Positions 1 through 6,633 of a stretch of 14,183 nucleotides of DNA are shown piece by piece. Within the stretch, counting starts at the first letter, position 1, and each line of letters opens with the position of its first letter. Source of the stretch: CAZOKN01 sp964580525 (lineage in GTDB: Bacteria; Pseudomonadota; Alphaproteobacteria; Rickettsiales; UBA6187); contig CAZOKN010000046.1 in the NCBI GenBank assembly GCA_964580525.1, positions 1 to 14,183 of the forward strand, read 5' to 3'. The position numbers and the translations under genes were made by a program. Under the pieces are notes generated by a model. That model was given only the letters and a program-made list of their open reading frames with translations, had not been told where the DNA came from and did no database searches.

Positions 1-701
1 CTACTCCTGTGGAAGGAAGAGCAATACAAGATGCTGCAGAAAGTGCTGGTGCTCGTGAAGTGTTCCTGATTGAAGAACCTATGGCTGCTGCGATTGGCGC
101 TGACCTTCCTGTTACTGAACCTACAGGTTCTATGATTGTTGACATTGGTGGTGGTACTACTGAAGTTGCGGTTCTCTCATTAGGTGGTATCGTTTATGCA
201 CGCTCTGTGAGAGTTGGTGGCGACAAAATGGATGAAGCTATTATTTCTTACATCCGTCGTTGTCATAATCTTTTGATTGGTGAATCAACTGCTGAGAAAA
301 TCAAAAAGACTATTGGCTCTGCCAGAGTGCCTGAAGATGGCGAAGGCAAAGTTATGGAAATTAAAGGCCGCGACCTTGTTAACGGCGTTCCTAAAGAAAT
401 AGTTTTAACAGAAAGTCAAGTTGCAGAAAGCTTGATGGAACCTGTTAGTCAGATTGTTGAAGCTGTTAAAATCGCTCTTGAATGCACTCCTCCTGAATTG
501 TCTTCTGATATAGTTGATAAGGGAATTGTTATGTCTGGTGGTGGCGCATTGCTACATAATTTGGATTCAGTTCTGCGTGAAGCTACAGGTCTTCCTGTTT
601 TCGTTGCTGATGATCCTTTGTCATGCGTAGTACTTGGTACTGGTAAGGCACTTGAAAATTACAAGCAACTTAGACATCACATATTGTTCAAGCAAGAATA
701 G
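1..701 (+). CDS. mreB: Rod shape-determining protein MreB, C-terminal part (5' end outside window)
   Basis: Actin-like ATPase that forms membrane-associated filaments and positions the lateral-wall synthesis machinery. The reading frame is open from the first base (codons from position 3 read T-P-V-E-G-R), so the gene is cut by the window edge and the GTG at 9 is not a start. About 230 residues are visible. They include the family signature EVFLIEEPMAAAIGA, the second phosphate-binding motif DIGGGTTEVAV at about visible residues 45-55, and the adenosine-binding SGGGALLHNLD near the C-terminus. The protein ends in the expected place for MreB (GKALENYKQL plus a short tail), so the 3' end is intact. 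It is the first gene of the mreB-mreC-mreD-mrdA-mrdB cluster. A 101-bp gap containing a stem-loop separates it from mreC, while the later genes are tightly packed. Identification is secure from the motifs and the neighbours. Confidence 0.97.
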   Translation, partial: TPVEGRAIQDAAESAGAREVFLIEEPMAAAIGADLPVTEPTGSMIVDIGGGTTEVAVLSLGGIVYARSVRVGGDKMDEAIISYIRRCHNLLIGESTAEKIKKTIGSARVPEDGEGKVMEIKGRDLVNGVPKEIVLTESQVAESLMEPVSQIVEAVKIALECTPPELSSDIVDKGIVMSGGGALLHNLDSVLREATGLPVFVADDPLSCVVLGTGKALENYKQLRHHILFKQE

Positions 702-715
702 TATTAATTGATTAC

Positions 716-748
716 GAGGAGGCGGCAAATATAAAAAGCCGTCTCTTC
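716..748 (+). promoter_or_regulatory. Stem-loop between mreB and mreC (possible attenuator or processing site)
   Basis: Arms GAGGAGGCGGC (716-726) and GCCGTCTCTTC (738-748) pair over 11 bp with two G-U wobbles around an 11-nt A/T loop. It starts 14 nt after the mreB stop. A run of six T (AATTTTTT) follows about ten bases after the stem, so it is not a textbook intrinsic terminator. It could trim mreC-mrdB expression relative to mreB or stabilise the mreB message. The pairing is seen directly; the role is inferred. Confidence 0.5.
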
Positions 749-802
749 TAATTCAAAATTTTTTAGGATTTTAGCCCACAGGGGAAGGTATTTTTTCTAA
801 TT

Positions 803-1651
803 ATGTTAAGCGGCGGACACGACAGAGGAAGAACAAGTTCAATAATACATTTACCACGGCCGCTTCGGACTTTGATTAGAAGGGTTTCGTTCCTGGTATT
901 TATTATTCTAGCAATATGGGGCATTGTTGCGAGTAAAAAAGATTCTGGTTTTTTATTGCCAACTAGAGTTATTATTTCTGATGCTATTACTCCTGTAACT
1001 GAAATCGCTGCCAAGCCTGCAAATTTCTTTAGCAATATAGGCGACTCAATAACTAGCTACTTACTGGTAAGATCAAAAAATCAAAAACTTTCCGAAGAAA
1101 ATAAAGAGTTGAAAAATCAGCTCATAGAACTTTCTAGCATGAAATATGAAAATCAGAAATTGCGTAAGCTGTTGAACTACGTTCAGGAGCGTAATTATAA
1201 ATTTATCACAGCAAGAGTTGTAGGAGATACCAGTGGTTCTTTCCAAAATTCAATATTACTGAATGTTGGTTCTAAAGATCATATCAAGCGTGGACAAGTT
1301 GTTGTTAGTGAAGAAGGTATTGTCGGAAGAATCATGGAAGTCGGTGAAAAAACGTCTAAAGTTTTTCTAATCACAGATATCAATTCCAGAATACCGGTTA
1401 TCAGTAGTAAGAGCAGAGAGCGCGGTATAATGTATGGAAGAAATACTGCAAATCCTGAGCTTATGTATCTTCCTAAGGATAGCAAAATCAGCAATGGCGA
1501 AGTTTTATTAACATCGGGTGACGATGGATATTTACCTCCTGGTTTGCAAGTTGGTTTGGTTTATTCACCTGAAGAGGCCGTATTTATGGTGAATCCTTTT
1601 GTTAAACTATATCGCCTAGAAAATGTTAGTATAATTGATTATCCGGAATAG
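803..1651 (+). CDS. mreC: Rod shape-determining protein MreC
   Basis: Bitopic inner-membrane scaffold of the elongasome. It is known in the family to bind PBP2 and activate RodA-PBP2 wall synthesis from the periplasmic side. The 282 residues show a short basic cytoplasmic tail (1-28), one membrane segment at about 29-44, a charged coiled-coil-like stretch at about 88-128 that in the family drives dimerisation, and a beta-rich periplasmic region ending in the conserved GEVLLTSG...LPPGLQVG signature (232-251). Length is normal for the family. The ATG at 803 is preceded by AGGGGAAGG, but the spacing of about 14 nt is longer than ideal. The stop lies 3 bp before mreD, implying coupled expression. 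Nothing in the coding region is unusual. Confidence 0.96.
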   Translation: MLSGGHDRGRTSSIIHLPRPLRTLIRRVSFLVFIILAIWGIVASKKDSGFLLPTRVIISDAITPVTEIAAKPANFFSNIGDSITSYLLVRSKNQKLSEENKELKNQLIELSSMKYENQKLRKLLNYVQERNYKFITARVVGDTSGSFQNSILLNVGSKDHIKRGQVVVSEEGIVGRIMEVGEKTSKVFLITDINSRIPVISSKSRERGIMYGRNTANPELMYLPKDSKISNGEVLLTSGDDGYLPPGLQVGLVYSPEEAVFMVNPFVKLYRLENVSIIDYPE

Positions 1652-1654
1652 ACG

Positions 1655-2161
1655 ATGTCTTTATCTTTGAGGTTTAAATTATTATATCCGAAAATAATCG
1701 CTATTGCTCTGTTAGTGACTACCTATTCTCATGTCAGGTTTTTTAATATTTCGGGAGCTTTGCCATTAGTTGATCTTATGGTGATTTACTATTGGTGTAT
1801 TTATTGCCCTGAAGTTGTACCTAACTGGTTTGTCTTTGTTATGGGTATCTTCCGCGATTTAATATCTAGTTCTCTTATAGGTGTGAGTGCAATACTAAAT
1901 CTCGTGTTTAAAAATATTGTTATATTTAAACGCGAAAAATTGGCTCGCAAATCCTTCTTATCTGTATGGTATGGATTTTTTGTTTTCTCAGGAATTGCTG
2001 TATTACTTCAGTGGCTTCAGATGTCCTTTATTTTGGATGAATTTGTAGATTTAAGAAAATTGTTTATTCAGTTTCTTGCATCTGTTGCTATATATCCGTT
2101 TTTTCACGTATTATTTAATTTTTTCCTAGTAACTCTGCCAAAGAATTTTTCAAATGCTTAA
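1655..2161 (+). CDS. mreD: Rod shape-determining protein MreD
   Basis: Small polytopic inner-membrane protein that works with MreC in the elongasome. Its 168 residues are almost entirely hydrophobic, with about five or six membrane spans (roughly 12-28, 37-52, 57-68, 72-90, 101-120 and 134-160). The family signature F-x2-G-x3-D-L-x-S-x3-G is visible at about residues 61-77. MreD diverges quickly in sequence, so the call rests on length, hydrophobic pattern, this motif and the position between mreC and mrdA. It starts 3 bp after the mreC stop, and its last 8 bases (ATGCTTAA) contain the mrdA start codon, so translation of the pair is probably coupled. Confidence 0.93.
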   Translation: MSLSLRFKLLYPKIIAIALLVTTYSHVRFFNISGALPLVDLMVIYYWCIYCPEVVPNWFVFVMGIFRDLISSSLIGVSAILNLVFKNIVIFKREKLARKSFLSVWYGFFVFSGIAVLLQWLQMSFILDEFVDLRKLFIQFLASVAIYPFFHVLFNFFLVTLPKNFSNA

Positions 2162-3965
2162 TAAGAATAAAAGAGGCAAATTATTTACGCGAAGGGTTTT
2201 TTTCCTGGCAGGATTTAAAGCCTCTTTGTTTATGACGCTTATTGGACGTTTATATTATTTGCAGGTTGTTAAATCTGATGAGTATAAGACTTTTTCTGAT
2301 AGCAACAGCGTAAAACTTACTCTTATCCCGCCTTTCCGTGGAAAAATATTGGATAAAGATGGCCGGGTGTTGGCGGAGAATCGCAACTATTACCGAATTT
2401 TATTTGATACAACTACAGCCGAAAGTGCCGATGAAGCAAAAGGGGTTATACAAAGAGTTGTAGATATCTTGAAATTCGATGAAAAAAAGCATCAAAGAAT
2501 TTTAAGCCGATTTGAAAAAAGAAATCCTAAGCGTCCGGTTTTGCTTTACGATGAATTAACCTGGGAAGAAGTTGCAAAAATAGAAGTTAATATTCCTGAT
2601 TTACCAGGAATTTCTATAGATGTTGGCCAAAATAGAAGTTTTCCTCTTGGGCCTTTATCAGCGCACGTTATAGGATATATGGGGCCGGTTTCTGAACAGG
2701 AAATAGCCACTAATCCACTACTTAACCACCCTGATTTTAAAATTGGTAGAAGTGGTATAGAGAAAGCTTTTGAGCAAAAACTACGCGGCGTTATAGGCGT
2801 AAGAAGAATGGAAGTAGATGCTCACGGCAGAATAGTACGTGAGCTTTCGCGTGAAGAAGGCAAGCCTGGTAAAGATTTATCTCTTACTATCGATAGAAGG
2901 TTGCAGGAATTTGCTTCAAACAGAATAAAAGATGTTAGTGGTTGCACATCAGTTGTTGATATTACTACAGGCGATATATTAGCTTTCGCATCTAACCCAA
3001 GTTTTGATCCAAATGAATTTACGTATGGGGTAGATGCTGACTATTGGAAGAAATTAATGGGAGATGAAAAAAAACCATTAATAAGCAAAATTATTTCTAA
3101 CCAATATCCTCCTGGTTCAACCTTTAAGCCTATGGTTGCGCTTGCTTCCTTGAAGGATGGGGTTGATCCTGAAACTACAGTTTTCTGTCCTGGATATGTT
3201 GTTCTAGGATCTAGAAGATTCCATTGTTGGAAGGAAGAGGGACACGGCAATATGAACATGAAGCAAGCAATCATGCATTCATGTAATTCTTATTTTTTTA
3301 CTATGGCTAAAAGAATAGGCGAATCAAAAATTGCAGAAATGGCAAGATATTTTGGCCTTGGAAAAGAAACTGGAATTATTTTATCAGGAGAAAAACCTGG
3401 TTTAATACCTGATGATAAATGGAAGCGTTCTCGCTACAACATTCCTTGGCAGATGGGTGATACTTTAAACTTTGGCATTGGGCAGGGATATGTTCTTTCT
3501 ACTCCTTTGCAGCTTATGATAATGTCAGCGCGCATTGCGAGTGGAAAAATGGTAACTACTCATTTAGTTGAAGAAGATAGAAAAGAATTCGAAGATTTAA
3601 ATATACCTAAAGCACATTTAGATATTATTAGAGATGGAATGACCAGCGTTGTCAATGTTCAGGGTGGAACTGCATATGCTAGCCGTATATTGGATAAAGC
3701 CTATTCAATGGCAGGAAAAACCGGCACTTCTCAGGTAATTTCGAAAAAAGGCCTTAAAGAAAATGCCGACAGAATGACTAAGGCTGAACTGGATAAAACA
3801 AAAAATCATGCTCTTTTTATTGGATTTGGTCCTTTAGAAAAACCAAAATATGCGATATCTGTTATAGTTGAACATGGTATTGCTGGATCTGTTGCAGCTG
3901 CACCTATAGGTCGCGATGTTATGGAAGAAGTGCAAAAACTTAATGCAGAAAATAAATTAACTTAA
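2154..3965 (+). CDS. mrdA: Penicillin-binding protein 2 (elongasome transpeptidase, class B PBP)
   Basis: Monofunctional D,D-transpeptidase that cross-links peptidoglycan in the lateral wall; partner of RodA. The 603 residues comprise a short cytoplasmic tail, a membrane anchor at about 15-35, a PBP dimerisation or pedestal region to about residue 230, and a transpeptidase domain. All three active-site motifs are present: S322-T-F-K325 with the acylated serine, S376-C-N378, and K522-T-G-T525. Conserved landmarks such as PFRGKILDKDGRVLAEN (60-76) and GKPGKDLSLTID (236-247) also match the family. The start ATG overlaps the mreD stop by 8 bp, with only a weak AAGAA upstream, so initiation probably depends on re-initiation from mreD. 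mrdB follows after 7 bp. Length and motifs are complete. Confidence 0.97.
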   Translation: MLNKNKRGKLFTRRVFFLAGFKASLFMTLIGRLYYLQVVKSDEYKTFSDSNSVKLTLIPPFRGKILDKDGRVLAENRNYYRILFDTTTAESADEAKGVIQRVVDILKFDEKKHQRILSRFEKRNPKRPVLLYDELTWEEVAKIEVNIPDLPGISIDVGQNRSFPLGPLSAHVIGYMGPVSEQEIATNPLLNHPDFKIGRSGIEKAFEQKLRGVIGVRRMEVDAHGRIVRELSREEGKPGKDLSLTIDRRLQEFASNRIKDVSGCTSVVDITTGDILAFASNPSFDPNEFTYGVDADYWKKLMGDEKKPLISKIISNQYPPGSTFKPMVALASLKDGVDPETTVFCPGYVVLGSRRFHCWKEEGHGNMNMKQAIMHSCNSYFFTMAKRIGESKIAEMARYFGLGKETGIILSGEKPGLIPDDKWKRSRYNIPWQMGDTLNFGIGQGYVLSTPLQLMIMSARIASGKMVTTHLVEEDRKEFEDLNIPKAHLDIIRDGMTSVVNVQGGTAYASRILDKAYSMAGKTGTSQVISKKGLKENADRMTKAELDKTKNHALFIGFGPLEKPKYAISVIVEHGIAGSVAAAPIGRDVMEEVQKLNAENKLT

Positions 3966-3972
3966 GGTTTTT

Positions 3973-5085
3973 ATGGCAAAGGTTAGAGATAAAGGATTAG
4001 TAGATAGGCTAGCAATGCTTAACTGGTCCTTTATTTTTTTTATTACCATAACTTCTTTTATAGGATTTGCCGTTCTTTACTCCGCTGCTCAGGGAAATTT
4101 AAGTCCGTGGGCTTCCAGCCAGATGATAAAATTCTCAGTTCTTTTTCCTTTCATGCTGCTGATAGCGCTGATTGATTTGAAATTCTGGTTTCGAATTTCT
4201 TATGTTTTATATGCCATGGCATTTTTGGCAATTATAGCAACAGAGTTTTTTGGATTTACTGCCATGGGAGCAACAAGATGGTTGAGAGTTGGCCCTGTTA
4301 GTATACAGCCTTCAGAAATTATGAAAGTTTGCGAAGTTTTTGCTCTTGCAAGATATTTTCAATCAATAAATCCATCTGACATTGGTAAAATTACTTTTGT
4401 AATACCTCCAATTATTATGGTTTTAGCACCTGCGGCATTTGTACTTAAACAACCAGACTTGGGTACAGCACTTATCCTAATCTTCGTAGGTGGTGCTCTA
4501 TTTTTTGTAGCGGGCGTTAGAATATGGAAATTTGTTGTTGTTTTAGTTGGCGGTATTATAGCTCTACCTTTTGCTTGGGGACATCTGCATGACTATCAGA
4601 AGAATAGATTCTTATCATTCTTAAGTCCTGAAAGTGATCCTCTAGGCAATGGCTATAACATATTACAGTCAAAAATTGCTATCGGATCAGGTGGATTTTT
4701 GGGTAAAGGTTTTTTAAAAGGAACACAAGGACAGCTTAGTTTCCTGCCAGAGAAGCAAACAGATTTCATCTTTACTATGTTCACAGAAGAATTCGGCTTT
4801 GTAGGTGGTGCTACTGTAATATTCCTTTATTTAACGATTATTACGTATGGAATTTTCATTGCTCTTGATAGCAAGAGCCATTTTGGCCGCCTTATGGCTA
4901 TGGGGCTTATAAGCTGCTTCTTCTTCCATGCCTGTATAAATATAGCCATGGTTATGGGATTAATCCCTATCGTAGGAGTTCCATTGCCATTACTTTCTTA
5001 TGGAGGAAGCATAATGATGACTATGCTTGTTTCCTTTGGCCTAATTCTTAACGTCAGTTTATATAAAGACGAAGATTTCGATTAG
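3973..5085 (+). CDS. mrdB: Peptidoglycan glycosyltransferase RodA (SEDS family)
   Basis: Polytopic SEDS protein that polymerises lipid II into glycan strands together with PBP2 during cell elongation. It is 370 residues with about ten membrane spans. Diagnostic segments are WLRVGPVSIQPSEIMK (103-118), the QPDLGTAL loop (160-167), NGYNILQSKIAIGSGG (226-241), PEKQTDFIF (259-267, where D264 corresponds to the essential aspartate of the family) and the C-terminal GVPLPLLSYGGS (335-346). These favour RodA over FtsW, as does the position after mrdA. A Shine-Dalgarno-like AAGG at 3964-3967 overlaps the mrdA stop and stands 5 nt before the ATG. It is the last gene of the mre operon; a weak AT-rich stem-loop and then tRNA-Lys follow. 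Confidence 0.96.
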   Translation: MAKVRDKGLVDRLAMLNWSFIFFITITSFIGFAVLYSAAQGNLSPWASSQMIKFSVLFPFMLLIALIDLKFWFRISYVLYAMAFLAIIATEFFGFTAMGATRWLRVGPVSIQPSEIMKVCEVFALARYFQSINPSDIGKITFVIPPIIMVLAPAAFVLKQPDLGTALILIFVGGALFFVAGVRIWKFVVVLVGGIIALPFAWGHLHDYQKNRFLSFLSPESDPLGNGYNILQSKIAIGSGGFLGKGFLKGTQGQLSFLPEKQTDFIFTMFTEEFGFVGGATVIFLYLTIITYGIFIALDSKSHFGRLMAMGLISCFFFHACINIAMVMGLIPIVGVPLPLLSYGGSIMMTMLVSFGLILNVSLYKDEDFD

Positions 5086-5115
5086 GTTTAAAAATTTATT
5101 TCTAAACGTTTTCTT
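5086..5115 (+). terminator. Weak AT-rich stem-loop after mrdB (possible operon terminator)
   Basis: GTTTA (5086-5090) pairs with TAAAC (5103-5107), and after one A-C mismatch AAA pairs with TTT around a TTTA loop. GTTTTCTT follows. The stem lacks GC pairs, so termination would be inefficient. It lies immediately after the mrdB stop and touches the -35 box assigned to tRNA-Lys. Confidence 0.3.
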
Positions 5116-5142
5116 GATTAAAGCGTAACATGTTGCTATACA
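5114..5142 (+). promoter_or_regulatory. Likely sigma-70 promoter of tRNA-Lys
   Basis: A -35 box TTGATT (5114-5119) and a -10 box TATACA (5137-5142) are separated by exactly 17 bp. A start about seven bases downstream would give a leader of roughly eight nucleotides before the mature tRNA 5' end at 5158, a normal length for a tRNA transcript. Confidence 0.55.
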
Positions 5143-5157
5143 AATGACCTCCTTTGG

Positions 5158-5233
5158 GGGCCGTTAGCTCAGATGGTAGAGCAGCTGACTCTTAATCAGT
5201 TTGTCGCAGGTTCGATTCCCGCACGGCCCACCA
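5158..5233 (+). tRNA. tRNA-Lys (anticodon CTT)
   Basis: A complete 76-nt cloverleaf. The acceptor stem GGGCCGT pairs with ACGGCCC, the D-arm is GCTC/GAGC, the anticodon stem is GCTGA/TCAGT (with one G-U) and the loop CTCTTAA gives anticodon CTT at 5191-5193. The T-loop reads TTCGATT. The CCA end is encoded (5231-5233). It decodes AAG. It lies downstream of mrdB with its own probable promoter and converges on tRNA-Phe. Confidence 0.97.
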
Positions 5234-5266
5234 ACCTTCTTATTACTACCAACTGGCTAGTAGATA

Positions 5267-5289
5267 CAGGTTTAAAATCCTGCTTTTTT
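5267..5289 (+). terminator. Short hairpin plus T-run after tRNA-Lys
   Basis: CAGG (5267-5270) pairs with CCTG (5279-5282), followed by C and six T (5284-5289). Only four firm base pairs are present. A second stem upstream, TACTACC/GG(C)TAGTA at 5244-5262 with an AACT loop, may assist. This is a plausible but weak end for the tRNA-Lys transcript. Confidence 0.4.
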
Positions 5290-5364
5290 ATAATATAAAT
5301 TTCCTTAAATGTCTTTTTGGTAAGACACTAATCTTATTTCATAGTCATTTTTTCTGAAAAAAGG

Positions 5365-5440
5365 TGGTGCCCAGAGCCGGGATCGAACCAGCGACACAAG
5401 GATTTTCAGTCCTTTGCTCTACCAACTGAGCTATCTGGGC
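5365..5440 (-). tRNA. tRNA-Phe (anticodon GAA)
   Basis: A complete 76-nt cloverleaf on the minus strand. The acceptor stem GCCCAGA pairs with TCTGGGC, the D-arm is GCTC/GAGC, the anticodon stem is AAGGA/TCCTT and the loop CTGAAAA gives anticodon GAA (5407 to 5405). The T-arm is GCTGG/CCGGC with loop TTCGATC, the last two stem pairs including a wobble. The CCA end is encoded (5367-5365). It lies 104 bp downstream of yacG, the arrangement I recall from other Alphaproteobacteria. Confidence 0.97.
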
Positions 5441-5441
5441 A

Positions 5442-5456
5442 TTATCCAAAGGATAA
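5442..5456 (-). repeat. Perfect 6-bp inverted repeat next to the tRNA-Phe 5' end
   Basis: TTATCC (5442-5447), a 3-nt spacer and GGATAA (5451-5456) form a perfect dyad that ends one base before the mature tRNA-Phe. In the transcript it would be a small leader hairpin stacked against the acceptor stem, possibly a guide for 5' processing. The function is inferred. Confidence 0.4.
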
Positions 5457-5480
5457 AGAGAGTGATGCTTATAAAAGAAA

Positions 5481-5509
5481 ACTATTGTGCTGTCCAGAGG
5501 CTATTTCAA
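5481..5509 (-). promoter_or_regulatory. Candidate sigma-70 promoter of tRNA-Phe
   Basis: On the minus strand TTGAAA (5509-5504, five of six consensus bases) and AATAGT (5486-5481, four of six) are 17 bp apart. It lies between the yacG stop and the tRNA and would give a leader of about 34 nt. Read-through from yacG is the alternative. Confidence 0.4.
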
Positions 5510-5544
5510 AAATGTACTATAAACGCTATGATATTTCACATTTA

Positions 5545-5721
5545 CTAAGAATTACCAGCATCATCTTCCATTCCTTCCGGTATAACATCGTCAATTTCAA
5601 CAGCCTCAACAGCGTAATTTCCGTTAAACCAACGTCCAAGATCAACATCGGCACATCTTTTCGAGCAAAATGGCTTATATTTTTCTACTGTTTCTTTTTT
5701 ACAAACCGGACAATTAGACAT
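5545..5721 (-). CDS. yacG: DNA gyrase inhibitor YacG, small zinc-ribbon protein
   Basis: A short gene of 58 codons. The protein begins MSNCPVCKKE and carries the zinc-binding set C4-x2-C7...C19-x3-C23, followed by the family signature R-C-A-D-V-D-L-G-R-W at residues 22-31. The acidic C-terminal tail (about 40-58, E/D-rich) is usual for the family. E. coli YacG is known to bind zinc and GyrB and to inhibit gyrase; that role is assumed here by homology. The ATG lies inside the end of maf (8-bp overlap, ATGTCTAA), with AGGAG 12 nt upstream. In many relatives rng lies between maf and yacG; here the two overlap directly. All four cysteines and the DLGRW segment make the call firm despite the size. 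Confidence 0.93.
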   Translation of the reverse strand: MSNCPVCKKETVEKYKPFCSKRCADVDLGRWFNGNYAVEAVEIDDVIPEGMEDDAGNS

Positions 5722-6289
5722 ATTTATAACCGGCTCCTATTAATAAATTTTTTGTTTCATAGAGCGGTAGACCCAAAATTCCCGAATAAGAACCATTTAT
5801 CTGCTTTGCAAAGCAACCAGCAATGCCTTGTATAGCACAACCACCAGCTTTCCCTACTCCCTGACCGCTAGCAACATAATGTTCTATTTCCTGCTTGGTC
5901 AGTTGTTTTAATTTTATTTTAGTAGTCACTATTTTTATAGACATTCCGCCTTCAGGCGAAACAATTGCCACCGCAGTTATAACACTATGCTGCTTGCCTG
6001 ATAGAATATTCAAACACTCTTCAACCTGTTTTTCATTCTCAGCTTTTGGCAATATACGCCTACCACAAGCCACGACAGTATCAGCACTTAGTACAAAATA
6101 TTTGCTATATTTTTTCGATGATTTTTCAGCTTTTTGAGTAGCAATACGCAGGGCATAATCACGAGGTAATTCCTTTTGATAAGGAGTTTCATCAATATCA
6201 GAAGGCTCAATAATATCGGGTTTTATTCCTATTTGCTCTAAAAGCATCTTTCTTCTAGGAGATGCGGAGGCCAGAACTAGCTTTGACAA
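5714..6289 (-). CDS. maf: Maf family nucleoside triphosphate pyrophosphatase
   Basis: Cytosolic house-cleaning pyrophosphatase; the YhdE branch of the family hydrolyses dTTP, UTP and modified pyrimidine nucleotides. The 191 residues show the phosphate-binding N-terminus LVLASASPRRKMLL (4-17), the catalytic region SADTVV with D70, a lysine at 82, GKQHSVITAVAIV (98-110), and a C-terminal AIQG...INGSYSGILGLPLYE (152-178). That C-terminal block resembles the dTTP/UTP subgroup, although substrate preference cannot be settled by eye. The start is TTG, 9 bp after the infA stop, with a good GGGGA at about 6 nt that overlaps the infA stop region. The 3' end overlaps yacG by 8 bp. Length is typical. 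Confidence 0.94.
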   Translation of the reverse strand: MSKLVLASASPRRKMLLEQIGIKPDIIEPSDIDETPYQKELPRDYALRIATQKAEKSSKKYSKYFVLSADTVVACGRRILPKAENEKQVEECLNILSGKQHSVITAVAIVSPEGGMSIKIVTTKIKLKQLTKQEIEHYVASGQGVGKAGGCAIQGIAGCFAKQINGSYSGILGLPLYETKNLLIGAGYKYV

Positions 6290-6298
6290 GGTTTTCCC

Positions 6299-6544
6299 CT
6301 ATTCTTTTACTTCAGGCTCCGGCTTGCCTTTATGTCTGTGAATTACACGGCCTTTGGTCAAATCATAAGGAGTCATTTCAACCTTAACCCAGTCGCCCAC
6401 AAGAACGCGAATCCTATTTTTCCGCATTCTTCCTGAAGTATGACCCAAAACTTCGTGGCCATTATCAAGCTTAACGCGGAACATCGCATTAGGCAAAAGC
6501 TCTAAAATTAAACCATCAAATTCTAATAATTCCTCTTTAGCCAT
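6299..6544 (-). CDS. infA: Translation initiation factor IF-1
   Basis: Single OB-fold protein that binds the 30S A-site and works with IF-2 and IF-3 in initiation. It is recognised from MAKEELLEFDGLILELLPNA, FRVKLDNGHEVLGHTSG, the basic stretch RMRKNRIRV (39-47), and the near-invariant VEMTPYDLTKGRV (55-67). The product is 81 residues, against 72 for the usual bacterial protein; the extra nine (GKPEPEVKE) form a charged C-terminal tail after the normal end. An AAAGAG sits about 5 nt before the ATG. A 89-bp gap with a candidate promoter separates it from the UPF0262 gene, and maf follows after 9 bp. Confidence 0.97.
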   Translation of the reverse strand: MAKEELLEFDGLILELLPNAMFRVKLDNGHEVLGHTSGRMRKNRIRVLVGDWVKVEMTPYDLTKGRVIHRHKGKPEPEVKE

Positions 6545-6592
6545 AAAACTCTTTTCGTTTTTTAAGTATTTAGGGAATATAAATAGCTGAAA

Positions 6593-6621
6593 ATGCTACC
6601 CATGCAAGAAAAAAGTTACAA
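6593..6621 (-). promoter_or_regulatory. Candidate promoter of infA-maf-yacG
   Basis: On the minus strand TTGTAA (6621-6616) and TAGCAT (6598-6593) each match four of six sigma-70 consensus bases and are exactly 17 bp apart. A start near 6586 would leave a leader of about 40 nt before infA. It lies in the only sizeable gap between hisG and yacG. Confidence 0.4.
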
Positions 6622-6633
6622 ATGAAACCTGCA

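Noticed and set aside
763..1035. Minus-strand open frame over the mreC 5' end
   Set aside because: It is antisense to mreC and its leader, with no family signature or ribosome-binding site.
5485..5835. Plus-strand open frame of 116 codons
   Set aside because: It lies antisense to yacG and the end of maf, both of which carry clear family motifs. Its translation shows no recognisable domain.
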